Below, one piece after another: positions 1-10,782 of a DNA stretch of 53,332 bases. The stretch is from an uncultured Oscillospiraceae bacterium (GTDB lineage Bacteria; Bacillota; Clostridia; Oscillospirales; Acutalibacteraceae). Location: the NCBI GenBank assembly GCA_900543555.1, contig UQRL01000014.1:1-53332 (forward strand). The letters are read 5' to 3'. Positions within the stretch are counted from its first letter, which is position 1; each line of letters starts with the position of its first letter. The notes beneath the pieces are model-generated. The model had not been told where the DNA came from, did not search any database, and saw only the letters and a program-made list of their open reading frames with translations. The position numbers and the translations under genes are program-made.

Positions 1-70
1 GCCCCTTTGCCTAGCGCGGATTTACAGTTTTGTGTCCGCGGTTTTTTGCGGTGTCGGAAACGCCAGCTCG

Positions 71-178
71 GCTTCTCCTTGAAAGAAAGAAGCAAAGACC
101 AGCGTAACGCTGGACCCATGCCACGGGACAGGGCGCGGGACGTCCCTTGCCCGGAGCAAAACCATTGGCGCGGACGTG
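71..178. repeat. Dispersed repeat modules, copy A
   Basis: Non-coding stretch holding two short modules that recur near 12.06-12.19 kb. Module 1 (71-98) is a near-palindrome built on CTTGAAAGAAAGAAG followed by CAAAGA. Module 2 (158-178) reads AAAACCATTGGCGCGGACGTG and is found in inverted orientation, with one mismatch, at 12165-12185. A small hairpin CCAGCG-TAA-CGCTGG (99-113) lies between them. No open reading frame with a ribosome site is seen here. The modules look like an extragenic repeat family, but two copies in one window are too few to define its limits. Confidence 0.55.
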
Positions 179-198
179 TTCTCCCCTCTCAATCAGGC

Positions 199-302
199 GT
201 GAGCGCACCGGTCTCGCCTGCCGGCTCGGGTGATGCAGCCCAGTGGGCTGCGTCCATCACCAACCGACGCGGCAGCGGAGACCGGTCCTGGACGGTCCTC
301 AC
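199..302. repeat. Large imperfect hairpin at the 3' end of the MATE gene
   Basis: Arms 207-223 and 270-286 pair at 15 of 17 positions (ACCGGTCTC... with ...GAGACCGGT). Inside them GGTGATG (229-235) pairs with CATCACC (255-261), and CAGCCCA pairs with TGGGCTG at the tip. GTGAG (199-203) and CTCAC (298-302) can extend the stem, which then reaches the stop codon of the minus-strand MATE gene (299-301). There is no T-tract on either side, so it is not a standard intrinsic terminator. It could be a structured 3' end or part of the repeat element beside it. Confidence 0.5.
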
Positions 303-1693
303 TGGGGACCAAGACCCCCTTGGTACGAATTGTTCAGGCCAGTCACGGCCCGCTCCCCCAAAATCTTCCCCATGGCCAGGAAATACACCACAATGGTCAC
401 AGCCGGGCCCAGGATGTCGGACAGGGGCTCGGCGTAGAAAGCGGCCCGGGCCCCAAAAGCCGTGGGCAAAGCGAAGATGGCCACAAAGTACACCAGCTTC
501 CGCCAGAAGGACAGGGGCAGGGAAAACCGCACCTGGCCGATACCCGTAAAGCCGTCCACCAGCTCGTACTGCACTCCCAGGGGGATGATGGCCAGGGTGC
601 AGACCTTGATCGCGTCAAAGGCCTCTTGGGCCAGCTCGGGGTCTTGGGTGAACAGCCGCACAAACAGCGGCCCCGCCACACGGGCCAGCACAAACAGCAG
701 GGCCGTGTAGCCCACGCACAGGCCCACAATGTACTTCTGGGCCTGGCGCACCCGGTCCACCTGGCGGGCGCCGTAGTTAAAGCCCAGAATCCCCTGGGTG
801 CCGCCGCTGATGCCCCCCAAAGGCATGGTGACCACCAGCATAAAGCTCTGCACAATGGTGTTGCAGGTGACCAGCATGTCCCCGTCGGCACCGCCGGTGC
901 GCTGCAAAATGGCGTTCATGGCAATGATCATCACATTGTCCACCGCCACAATGAGGAAGGGCGTGAAGCCCATCACCAGCACCCGGCCCATCACCCGCAG
1001 GTCATAGCCGCCAAAGGTGATGGGCACCTGCACCCGCTTGCCGAAGAGGAAGAGAATTACAAAGGCCGCGCTGGCCGCCTGGGAAATCACCGTGGCGATG
1101 GCCGCCCCCCGCACGCCCATGCCCAGGGCGAAGATGAACACCGGATCCAGCACGATGTTCAGCGCCGCGCCCAGCATCACCGAGGCCATGCCGATTTTGG
1201 CAAAGCCCTGGCAGATGATGAACTGGTTTAAGCCGCTGGCCGCCAAGGCGAAGAAGGTGCCGCACAGGTAAGCGGTAAAGTACTCCTCGGCAAAAGGGTA
1301 GGTGGCGTCGCTGGCGCCGAACAGCCGCAGCATGGGCTCCCGGAAGGGGAGAATTCCCCCGATGAGCAGCACCGAGAACACCAGAAGCATCAAAAAGCAG
1401 TTGGCCAGCACCTTTTTGGCGGCGGAGAGGTCCTCCTCGCCCATGCGGATGCTCACCAGGGGCGCACCGCCCACACCCACCAGCACCGCCACCGAGCCCA
1501 CCATGGTCACCACGGGGCCGCACACCCCCACGCCGGCCAGGGCCACGTCCCCAATTTCGGGGATGTTGCCAATGTACATCCTATCCACAATGCTGTACAG
1601 CACGCTGACAAACTGCCCCAGCATGCTGGGGATGGCGATGCGCCACACCAGGCGGCTGATTTTATCTCTTCCCAGGTCGTTTTCCACGGCCAT
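299..1693 (-). CDS. MATE family multidrug/sodium antiporter
   Basis: A 464-residue membrane protein of the MATE family, which exports cationic drugs or metabolites in exchange for Na+ or H+. The N-terminal segment (SRLVWRIAIPSMLGQFVSVLYSIVDRMYIG) is the typical first MATE helix pair, and about twelve hydrophobic segments follow with the internal duplication expected of the fold. The length matches the family. The ATG is preceded by GAGGTG about 8 bases upstream. The gene stands alone between a structured 3' region and the terminator of the sugar isomerase-like gene. Its 5' region carries an inverted repeat around a possible -10. The substrate cannot be told from sequence. A second MATE gene lies at 43.7-45.1 kb and is not a close copy. 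Confidence 0.9.
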   Translation of the reverse strand: MAVENDLGRDKISRLVWRIAIPSMLGQFVSVLYSIVDRMYIGNIPEIGDVALAGVGVCGPVVTMVGSVAVLVGVGGAPLVSIRMGEEDLSAAKKVLANCFLMLLVFSVLLIGGILPFREPMLRLFGASDATYPFAEEYFTAYLCGTFFALAASGLNQFIICQGFAKIGMASVMLGAALNIVLDPVFIFALGMGVRGAAIATVISQAASAAFVILFLFGKRVQVPITFGGYDLRVMGRVLVMGFTPFLIVAVDNVMIIAMNAILQRTGGADGDMLVTCNTIVQSFMLVVTMPLGGISGGTQGILGFNYGARQVDRVRQAQKYIVGLCVGYTALLFVLARVAGPLFVRLFTQDPELAQEAFDAIKVCTLAIIPLGVQYELVDGFTGIGQVRFSLPLSFWRKLVYFVAIFALPTAFGARAAFYAEPLSDILGPAVTIVVYFLAMGKILGERAVTGLNNSYQGGLGPQ

Positions 1694-1720
1694 GCTCTAC
1701 ACCTCGCAACGGATTTTTTG

Positions 1721-1769
1721 AAAAGCCTTTCCTATAGTACTCCTTTTCATGGGAAAAGGAAAGGCTTTT
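1721..1769 (-). promoter_or_regulatory. Inverted repeat around the MATE promoter region
   Basis: AAAAGCCTTTCCT (1721-1733) and its exact reverse complement (1757-1769) flank 23 bases. On the minus strand that loop carries TACTAT (1734-1739), a possible -10 for the MATE gene. The -35 at 17-base spacing would fall on the repeat arm and is poor. On the plus strand the second arm runs into a T-tract, so the element could also stop plus-strand transcripts. Confidence 0.4.
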
Positions 1770-1786
1770 TTCCGGGGCACGGCCAC

Positions 1787-1816
1787 AAAAAAGCAGCCCC
1801 AAACCAGGGCCGCTTT
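1787..1816 (-). terminator. Intrinsic terminator of the sugar isomerase-like gene
   Basis: On the minus strand AAAGCGGCCC pairs with GGGCTGCTTT and is followed by further Ts. It starts 14 bases past the stop codon. Confidence 0.6.
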
Positions 1817-1829
1817 CCCTCTCTCCAGT

Positions 1830-2654
1830 TTAGATCCCCAGCTGCTCCTTCACCCAGTCAATGGACCGGCGCAGGTAATCCAGGGCGCTGCTGGCGCCGT
1901 AATGCTCAATGGTGTAAATGCCGCCATATCCATCCCGCTTCAGCCGGGAGACCACCTCTGCCACCGGAAGGTCCCCGCCGCCCACAGGGCAGGGGTACAG
2001 GGGTGTGCCGTCCATGGCCACTTTGGGGCCCTCTCCGTTCCGCTGGACAAAGGAGCGGTCCTTCAGGTGGACGTGGGCCACCCGGTCCCGCAGCAGATCA
2101 TAGGCCTCTAAAAGGTCCTCCCCGGCAAAACGGAAGTTCCCCGTATCGAAGGCGCAGGCAAGCCCCGGACAGCGGTCCAGGAAATACCGCACCCCCGCCG
2201 CCGAGGAAAAGGGGGCGGCCTCGCTGTCGTATTCCTCCATCACCAGAGAGAGGCCGTAGCCCGCGGCCAAGTCTGCCAGCCGGTTGACACCTTCCACCAT
2301 CCCCTCCAATTGGGCTTCCCGTTCCTCGGGGGAATCCCCCTCCTGAAAAAACCCGGGGATGACCAGCAGCCGGTCCGCCCCCAGGTATTGGGCGGCCTCT
2401 AAAATGGGCAGCGCCTGCCGCTCCACATCGAAGTCCCGGCCAAAGTCGAAATAAGAGGGCACGCTGGAAATGGACAGGTCCGCCATGGCCAGCTCCTGGC
2501 CCATTTCATCCTCCCGGCCCACAAGGTTGTTGGCAGAGGCCTCCACGGCCTCCACGCCCAGCTCCCGGGCCAGCTTCAGGGCCTCTACCACAGAACAGCC
2601 TTCCTGGCGGGACACATCCACAATATGGTCGTAAAAAGTGGCAATCTTCGGCAT
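1830..2654 (-). CDS. Sugar phosphate isomerase/epimerase-like TIM barrel protein
   Basis: A 274-residue cytoplasmic protein of the xylose isomerase-like TIM barrel superfamily (AP_endonuc_2 type). Members isomerise or epimerise sugars and polyols with a divalent metal. Metal-ligand-like motifs appear in order: VMEEYDSEA, FDTGNFRFAGED, HVHLKDRSF and YTIEHYG. The ATG at 2654 is chosen because GGGAGGAG lies 7 bases upstream; the upstream in-frame extension has no ribosome site and crosses the promoter. It is divergent from the nucleoside phosphorylase-like gene, and both have perfect promoters in the shared gap. The real substrate is unknown. Confidence 0.85.
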   Translation of the reverse strand: MPKIATFYDHIVDVSRQEGCSVVEALKLARELGVEAVEASANNLVGREDEMGQELAMADLSISSVPSYFDFGRDFDVERQALPILEAAQYLGADRLLVIPGFFQEGDSPEEREAQLEGMVEGVNRLADLAAGYGLSLVMEEYDSEAAPFSSAAGVRYFLDRCPGLACAFDTGNFRFAGEDLLEAYDLLRDRVAHVHLKDRSFVQRNGEGPKVAMDGTPLYPCPVGGGDLPVAEVVSRLKRDGYGGIYTIEHYGASSALDYLRRSIDWVKEQLGI

Positions 2655-2685
2655 GATGAACTCCTCCCTCTGGGTCGATGAAACC

Positions 2686-2714
2686 ATTGTAGAAGAAAGA
2701 GCGGGGATTGTCAA
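2686..2714 (-). promoter_or_regulatory. Sigma-A promoter of the TIM barrel gene
   Basis: On the minus strand TTGACA (2714-2709), 17 bases, TACAAT (2691-2686). It lies about 32 bases upstream of the ATG at 2654. Confidence 0.85.
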
Positions 2715-2734
2715 GGAATCCCCGGGCCCGCCTC

Positions 2735-2763
2735 TTGACAAATCCTGCCCATTCTCTTACAAT
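2735..2763 (+). promoter_or_regulatory. Sigma-A promoter of the nucleoside phosphorylase-like gene
   Basis: TTGACA (2735-2740), 17 bases, TACAAT (2758-2763), followed by AAGGAGG and the ATG at 2795. The two divergent promoters are back to back, 20 bases apart between their -35 boxes. Confidence 0.88.
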
Positions 2764-2794
2764 GGGAAAAATTCTTTGTAAGGAGGCATGCCCC

Positions 2795-3565
2795 ATGCTC
2801 TGCAGCGACTTTGACCCGGACCGCAAAGCGGTCATCAACCCAGAGGACAACTTTTCCCCCCTTCCCGGTTTCCCCCAGATGTGCATGGGCGTGTACTCCC
2901 AGCCCATTGTGGAGAGCCTGCTCCAGCGCTTTGGCGGGGAGGAGATCCTGGCCCTGCGCTTCTGCAGCGGCCCGGTGCCCGTGTACCGGGTCCGGGCCTT
3001 GGGCCAGGAATTCGCCCTGTTCGTGCCCCATGTGGGAGGGGCCGCCTCCGGCAGCATGATGGAGGAGCTGGCGGCCCACGGCGGGCGGTGCTTTGTGTTC
3101 TTTGGCTCCTGCGGGGTGCTGCGGGGCGAGATCACCGACGGGCACCTGATCCTGCCCACTGCCGCCGTCCGGGACGAAGGGCTCTCCTACCACTATCTGC
3201 CGCCTGCGGACGAGGTGGCCCTGGACCCCGCCTGCGTGGCCGCCTGCCGGCAGGCCCTGGAGAGCCTGGGCCTGCCCTTCGTGGAGGGCAAAACCTGGAC
3301 CACCGATGGCTTTTACCGGGAGACCCGGGGCAAGGTGCGGCGCCGCCGGGAGCAGGGCTGCCTGTGTGTGGAGATGGAATGCGCCTCCCTGGCGGCGGTG
3401 GCCCAGTTCCGCGGGCTGCGCTTCGCCCAATTTTTCTTTGCCGCGGACAACCTGGACGCCCCTGCTTGGGACGCCAGGGGCCTGCCCCATTTGGGCCGCA
3501 GCGTGGGGGACCAGTGCTTTGCCGCCGCAGTAGAGGCCGGCAGGCGTCTGCTCGCCCTGCCGTGA
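2795..3565 (+). CDS. Nucleoside phosphorylase family protein
   Basis: A 256-residue protein of the PNP/UDP family, which splits nucleosides with phosphate into a free base and ribose-1-phosphate. Family signs are the VPHVGGAASGSMMEEL segment, the FGSCGVL turn and the VEMECASLAAVAQFRG stretch near residue 195, where the glutamates bind the ribose. The start is set by AAGGAGG 8 bases before the ATG and by the promoter just upstream; the longer frame would begin inside the promoter. It is monocistronic and ends at a bidirectional terminator. Uridine, purine or related specificity cannot be decided by eye. Confidence 0.82.
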   Translation: MLCSDFDPDRKAVINPEDNFSPLPGFPQMCMGVYSQPIVESLLQRFGGEEILALRFCSGPVPVYRVRALGQEFALFVPHVGGAASGSMMEELAAHGGRCFVFFGSCGVLRGEITDGHLILPTAAVRDEGLSYHYLPPADEVALDPACVAACRQALESLGLPFVEGKTWTTDGFYRETRGKVRRRREQGCLCVEMECASLAAVAQFRGLRFAQFFFAADNLDAPAWDARGLPHLGRSVGDQCFAAAVEAGRRLLALP

Positions 3566-3593
3566 AGCCTGCCCCTCTGCCTAGACAGCAGCG

Positions 3594-3635
3594 AAGAAAG
3601 GGCCGTCCCTTTGGGGACAGCCCTTTCTCTGTTTT
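3594..3635. terminator. Bidirectional terminator
   Basis: Stem GAAAGGGC-C-GTCCC (3596-3609) with GGGAC-A-GCCCTTTC (3614-3627), then CTCTGTTTTT. It serves the phosphorylase-like gene (+) and the GT-C glycosyltransferase (-). Its core is nearly the same as the terminator at 10.7 kb. Confidence 0.8.
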
Positions 3636-3645
3636 TCGGCTGCGG

Positions 3646-6600
3646 CTAGGCGAAGTACCAGGTCTCGAAAAGCTCCAAAGCGTTGGCGTAGTCCCGGGTG
3701 GTGGGGGAGCCGGACAGCACCGGGAAGTACACCGCGAACAGCAGCAGGCAGGCCGCTGTAAACGCCGCCAGCAGCAGGGTGGCACCGGAGCACTGGATGC
3801 CTCCGGGGAAGGTGAGCTGCCGGGCAAAACCTCCGCGCTGGTACAGCAGAGAGAATACGCCGCACAGTGCCACCACCAAAAAGGGCACCGCGGTGAAGTA
3901 GTGGTAGATAAAGGTCAGCCTTGGCACCAATACCCAGGGCAGGTACACCGAGAGGAATCCCGCCAGCACCAGCCCAGCCCAGCGGAAGCGCTCCTTCCAC
4001 CAGAGACAGGCAGCCGCCCCCAGGGCTGGGATGCCCGCCCACCACAGCAGGGGGTTTCCAAAGGCGGAAATGGTGCTGTACCCCTCTTGGGTGTCTCCCG
4101 CGAAATACCAGATGGGCCGGATATCCAACGGCCACTCGTACCAGGGGGAGGCAAAGCTGTGGGTGGCCTCCAGCGTGGAGTGGTACCGAAACATGGTCAC
4201 CTGGTAGTTCCAGAAGGCCCCCCACAGGTTTCCCGCGTTGTGGGAAAGGGTGGTGATGGGCAGGAAGGCCCCAAAGTAGATGCCAAAGGGCAGCGCCAGG
4301 AAGAACAGGCAGCACCAGGCGCACAGCTTGCCGCACTTCATCAAAAGGGGAACGGTTTCCTCCCCCCGGCGGCGGGCGTCCCAGTATGTAAAGAGCAGCT
4401 TGCCGAAGAACAGGGCCGCCAGTCCCAGGGCCCCATAGGCCGCCGTCCACTTGGCGGCAATGCCCAGGCCGGTAAACACCCCGCAGGCCATCAGGGGCGG
4501 CAGCAGCTTTTTCCAGCTGTCCCGGAGCAGGTCCCGCCGCAGGAACACCAGCATGGCGTCGTACATCAGCAGCAGGAAAAACACGGCGTAGGTGTCGATG
4601 GTGGCGATGCGGGTCTGGGTGAAGTGCATGAAGTCAAAGGCGAAGAGCAGGGTTCCCGCTGTGCACAGCCGGGTGCGGCCGAACAGCTGCTTGAGAAGGT
4701 GGTACAGCACCGGCAGCATCAGTACCCCGAACAGCGCCCCCATAAACCGCCAGCCAAAGGGGTTCATCCCAAAAATGCGGATGCCCAAAGAGATGATGAG
4801 CTTGCCCAGGGTGGGGTGGGTGTTCTCATAGGGCTCTAACCCCAGGATGTGCTCGTAGGCGGTGCGGGCGTGGTAGATTTCATCAAAGTAGGTGGAGTTC
4901 TCATAGGTTGTGTAAGCCGGCACCACCTGCTGCTCATCCACCAGGGCTTGGGCAGCGGGGTCCCGGCTGAGGACCGTGGCCTGCACCCGGGTGCCCGTGT
5001 AAAAAAGGGAGGCCTCGTTCAGGGTGACGCTGCCGTCCAGGGCGGTGAGCCGCACATAGCGCCCCGGGGTGGAGAGCTGGTACTGCTTCCAGGCAAAGAC
5101 GCTGCCGTCGGTGAGGGTGCCGCAGTCGGTCCAGGTCTCCCCGTCCTGGCTGGTCTCCACTTGGATATTCACCCCCACCCGGGCGGCGTAGTGGGCGCTG
5201 TCCGGGGCAATGCCCGGCAGGTAGGTGAGAGTGGCGCACTCCCCATCGGCCTCCAGCACCACACTCTCTCCCTGCTGGGGTGTCCAAGAGGTCAGGGCCG
5301 TCTGGGTATCCCCCAAATGGGAGAAGGCAAAGCAGGCGTAGGCCAACGTCACCAGCAGAAGAGCGGCCCAGTCCCGCCTGTAGAAGCGGCTGTCCACAGC
5401 GGAACGGTCCAGCAGGGGTCCGGGCTGGGGGACCTCGCCAGGGCGCACGTCCCCCCGCAGGAATACCCGGGCCCCCACCCAGACAGCGCACCCCAAGGCC
5501 GCCAGCTGCATGGCTGAAAGGGCCCGGGTAAGCCCCGTATTGGGGTTGTAGCTGTTGTAATATTCCCGGAACTGCCACAGCACATAGGCCACATTGGCGT
5601 AATGGGCCACAGCGCACAGGGCAAAGGCCCGCAGCATCCCCTTGTCCTGGGTGAAGACAAAGGACAGCAGCAGGAACAGCAGGGCAGGGAACAGGTAGCG
5701 CTCGTGCATCTTCACGGAGAAGGCGTACATGGCCGCCATCAGCAAGGCAGGGCAGTAAAACACCACCGCCCTGCTCTTGGAACGGAACACCCACACGCCG
5801 CACAGCACCGTGGCGATCACCGCCCCCAGCAGGTCCAGGGCATCCCCCGCAAGGCCGGCGGGCAGAGCCTTCCAGTTCCAGCCGATCAGGCTCCAGAAGT
5901 TGTAGGCGTTTACAGAGTAAAAGCTGTAATAGTCCAGGGTGGACTGGTAGCGTTCCAGCAGCCAAAGGAAGTTGAAGTCCTGGGTAAAGGGCAGGGCGGT
6001 CAGCAGCAATGTCCCCACTGCCAGCAGCACCCCCAGGCCCAGCATGCCGAACCGGCGGCGCTTGAGGGCGAAGAACAGGTACAGGGGGGCAAAGATAAAC
6101 ATTTGGGGCTTGCAGGCAATGGAAAGCCCATACAGCACCGCGGAGGGGATATACCGCTCCTGACAGAGGAGCAACAGAGAACCCAGAAGGATGGCCGTGC
6201 AAAAGGAGTCTGCCTGGCCCCATTGGGCAGAGTTCAAAAACACCGCCGGGCAGAAGAGGTAGGCCCCCGAAAGCAGCAGGGCGCTTTTCTCCCCCAGCTT
6301 CCGCTGGGCCAGCAGCAGCGCCGCCCCCCCGCAGAACAGGTCCGCCAGGATAGAGGGCATCTTGATGAGCAGGGAGTAGGCCTGGCTCTCCATGGGCAGC
6401 CCCAGCAGCAGCCGCAGCTTCTCTAAAAACACCAGCACATACAGGTAGCCGGGGGGATAGTCCAGGAAAATGTCCTCGTGATAGATCTGTCCAAAGCCCA
6501 CGGAATTGGCCAGGTTAGCCCAGGATTTAAAGGTATCCAGGTCTGTGGTAAAGCCTTCGGAGGAATACCCCAGGTACAGCCGCAGAGACAGAGCCCCCAA

Positions 6601-6723
6601 AAACAGCAGGGAAGCCCACAGGGCAAACCCCCGCTTTTCCAAGCTGTCCCGGGAAAATTTCCGGCCTGCCAAAAGGAGCACCGCCCCGCCGAACACACCG
6701 GCCCCGATTGCGCCAGCCCCCAT
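3646..6723 (-). CDS. Giant membrane glycosyltransferase: two GT-C modules with a discoidin-like domain between
   Basis: A 1025-residue polytopic membrane protein. The N-terminal half (about 1-450) is a GT-C fold enzyme of the DUF2029/mannosyltransferase kind; an acidic TTDLDTFKSWA motif lies in its first outer loop. Residues about 490-580 form a soluble F5/8 type C (discoidin)-like segment with the usual GRYVRLTAL strand. The C-terminal half (about 600-1025) is a PMT_2/GT39-type module with YFDEIYHARTAYE in its first loop and the ENTHPTLGKLII stretch seen in O-mannosyltransferases. Such enzymes take sugar from a polyprenyl phosphate and move it to a protein or glycan outside the membrane. The ATG at 6723 has AAGGTG at good spacing. 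It is monocistronic and divergent from lacZ. Confidence 0.85.
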   Translation of the reverse strand: MGAGAIGAGVFGGAVLLLAGRKFSRDSLEKRGFALWASLLFLGALSLRLYLGYSSEGFTTDLDTFKSWANLANSVGFGQIYHEDIFLDYPPGYLYVLVFLEKLRLLLGLPMESQAYSLLIKMPSILADLFCGGAALLLAQRKLGEKSALLLSGAYLFCPAVFLNSAQWGQADSFCTAILLGSLLLLCQERYIPSAVLYGLSIACKPQMFIFAPLYLFFALKRRRFGMLGLGVLLAVGTLLLTALPFTQDFNFLWLLERYQSTLDYYSFYSVNAYNFWSLIGWNWKALPAGLAGDALDLLGAVIATVLCGVWVFRSKSRAVVFYCPALLMAAMYAFSVKMHERYLFPALLFLLLSFVFTQDKGMLRAFALCAVAHYANVAYVLWQFREYYNSYNPNTGLTRALSAMQLAALGCAVWVGARVFLRGDVRPGEVPQPGPLLDRSAVDSRFYRRDWAALLLVTLAYACFAFSHLGDTQTALTSWTPQQGESVVLEADGECATLTYLPGIAPDSAHYAARVGVNIQVETSQDGETWTDCGTLTDGSVFAWKQYQLSTPGRYVRLTALDGSVTLNEASLFYTGTRVQATVLSRDPAAQALVDEQQVVPAYTTYENSTYFDEIYHARTAYEHILGLEPYENTHPTLGKLIISLGIRIFGMNPFGWRFMGALFGVLMLPVLYHLLKQLFGRTRLCTAGTLLFAFDFMHFTQTRIATIDTYAVFFLLLMYDAMLVFLRRDLLRDSWKKLLPPLMACGVFTGLGIAAKWTAAYGALGLAALFFGKLLFTYWDARRRGEETVPLLMKCGKLCAWCCLFFLALPFGIYFGAFLPITTLSHNAGNLWGAFWNYQVTMFRYHSTLEATHSFASPWYEWPLDIRPIWYFAGDTQEGYSTISAFGNPLLWWAGIPALGAAACLWWKERFRWAGLVLAGFLSVYLPWVLVPRLTFIYHYFTAVPFLVVALCGVFSLLYQRGGFARQLTFPGGIQCSGATLLLAAFTAACLLLFAVYFPVLSGSPTTRDYANALELFETWYFA

Positions 6724-6789
6724 AGAATCACACCTTTCAAATGGAATGGGAAAACCGCACGTTCTTTCCATTTTTACGCAAAATAGACA

Positions 6790-9877
<3,088 letters not shown>

Positions 9878-9889
9878 GGAGGCCCCTCC

Positions 9890-10699
9890 ATGGACATATC
9901 CGTACAGGTGGTGTGGAGCTTTGCCCTGGCGCTGTTCCTCACGCTGGTGCTGCCCATCCTCCTGCTGTTGTTCCTGTGCCTGTTCAAAAAAATTTCCCCC
10001 TTGCCCATGGCCCTGGGGCTGCTCTCTTTCTTCATCTCCCAAATCCTTCTGCGCATCCCCCTGCTTCAACTCTGCGCAGGGCAGGGGTGGTATCAGGCGC
10101 TGGCCCAGTCCTCTCCCCTGGTGCTGGGCTTGGGGCTGGCCTTCACCGCCGGCCTGTTTGAGGAGTCTGCTCGGCTGGGAGGCGCAGCGCTGCTGGGGCC
10201 CCGCAAGCCGGCCTTTCCCGGCGGGCCGCCCCGCCCCGGCCACCGCACCTGGAAAGGCGCCCTCTCCTTCGGGCTGGGCCACGCCTTCTGCGAACTGATT
10301 TTGCTGGCGGGCATGACCCATGTGAACAACCTGCTGTTCTGCGTCCTGCTGGGCATGGGTGAGGAGACCCTTTCCGGCCTGCTCCCAGCCGGCCAGCTGG
10401 ATACCCTGACCGCCCAGTTCGCCGCAGTGACGCCCCTGGGGATCGCCGCCGGCCTGCTGGAACGGTTCTCCGCCGTGCTGTTCCACCTGTTCGCCACCTC
10501 CCTGGTGTTTCTGGCTGTGGCCAGGCGGAAATGGCTGCTGTTCCCAGCGGCCATCCTGTGCCACACCCTGTTTAACTGCGTTGCCCTGCTGGGCCTGGGC
10601 CTTTGGCCCACGGAGCTCCTCCTCTTCGCCCTGGCGCTGGTGTGCGCCGCTCTCTTCTGGCGGAGCAGGCGGTGGTTTCCCCAGAGCACAGCTGCATAG
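9890..10699 (+). CDS. YhfC family intramembrane protease-like protein
   Basis: A 269-residue membrane protein with about eight hydrophobic helices. Three features fit the YhfC family (related to the CPBP/Rce1 glutamic intramembrane proteases): FEESARLGG with paired glutamates near residue 90, LSFGLGHAFCELI with GxGHxxxE near residue 130, and a late His (ILCHTLFN). These residues would bind and activate water inside the membrane. The gene follows lacZ after 12 bases with GAGGAGG in the lacZ tail as its ribosome site. Its substrate is unknown. It ends at a strong terminator. Confidence 0.75.
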   Translation: MDISVQVVWSFALALFLTLVLPILLLLFLCLFKKISPLPMALGLLSFFISQILLRIPLLQLCAGQGWYQALAQSSPLVLGLGLAFTAGLFEESARLGGAALLGPRKPAFPGGPPRPGHRTWKGALSFGLGHAFCELILLAGMTHVNNLLFCVLLGMGEETLSGLLPAGQLDTLTAQFAAVTPLGIAAGLLERFSAVLFHLFATSLVFLAVARRKWLLFPAAILCHTLFNCVALLGLGLWPTELLLFALALVCAALFWRSRRWFPQSTAA

Positions 10700-10707
10700 A
10701 CTCACAA

Positions 10708-10741
10708 AAAAAGGGCCGTCCCTTCGGGGACGGTCCTTTTT
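10708..10741. terminator. Bidirectional terminator with TTCG loop
   Basis: AAAAAGGGCCGTCCC, loop TTCG, then GGGACGGTCCTTTTT. It lies between yhfC-like (+) and alr (-). Compare 3594-3635. Confidence 0.85.
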
Positions 10742-10782
10742 GCGCCCGTTTGGGCGGGGCTATTTTTCAAAAGGCTGGCCGT

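Noticed and set aside
199..302. Integron attC site
   Set aside because: The large imperfect palindrome lacks recognisable R and L core boxes, and there is no integrase or cassette structure.
2708..2794. N-terminal extension of the nucleoside phosphorylase-like protein
   Set aside because: The extension overlaps the promoter TTGACA-N17-TACAAT and lacks a ribosome site; the ATG at 2795 has AAGGAGG.
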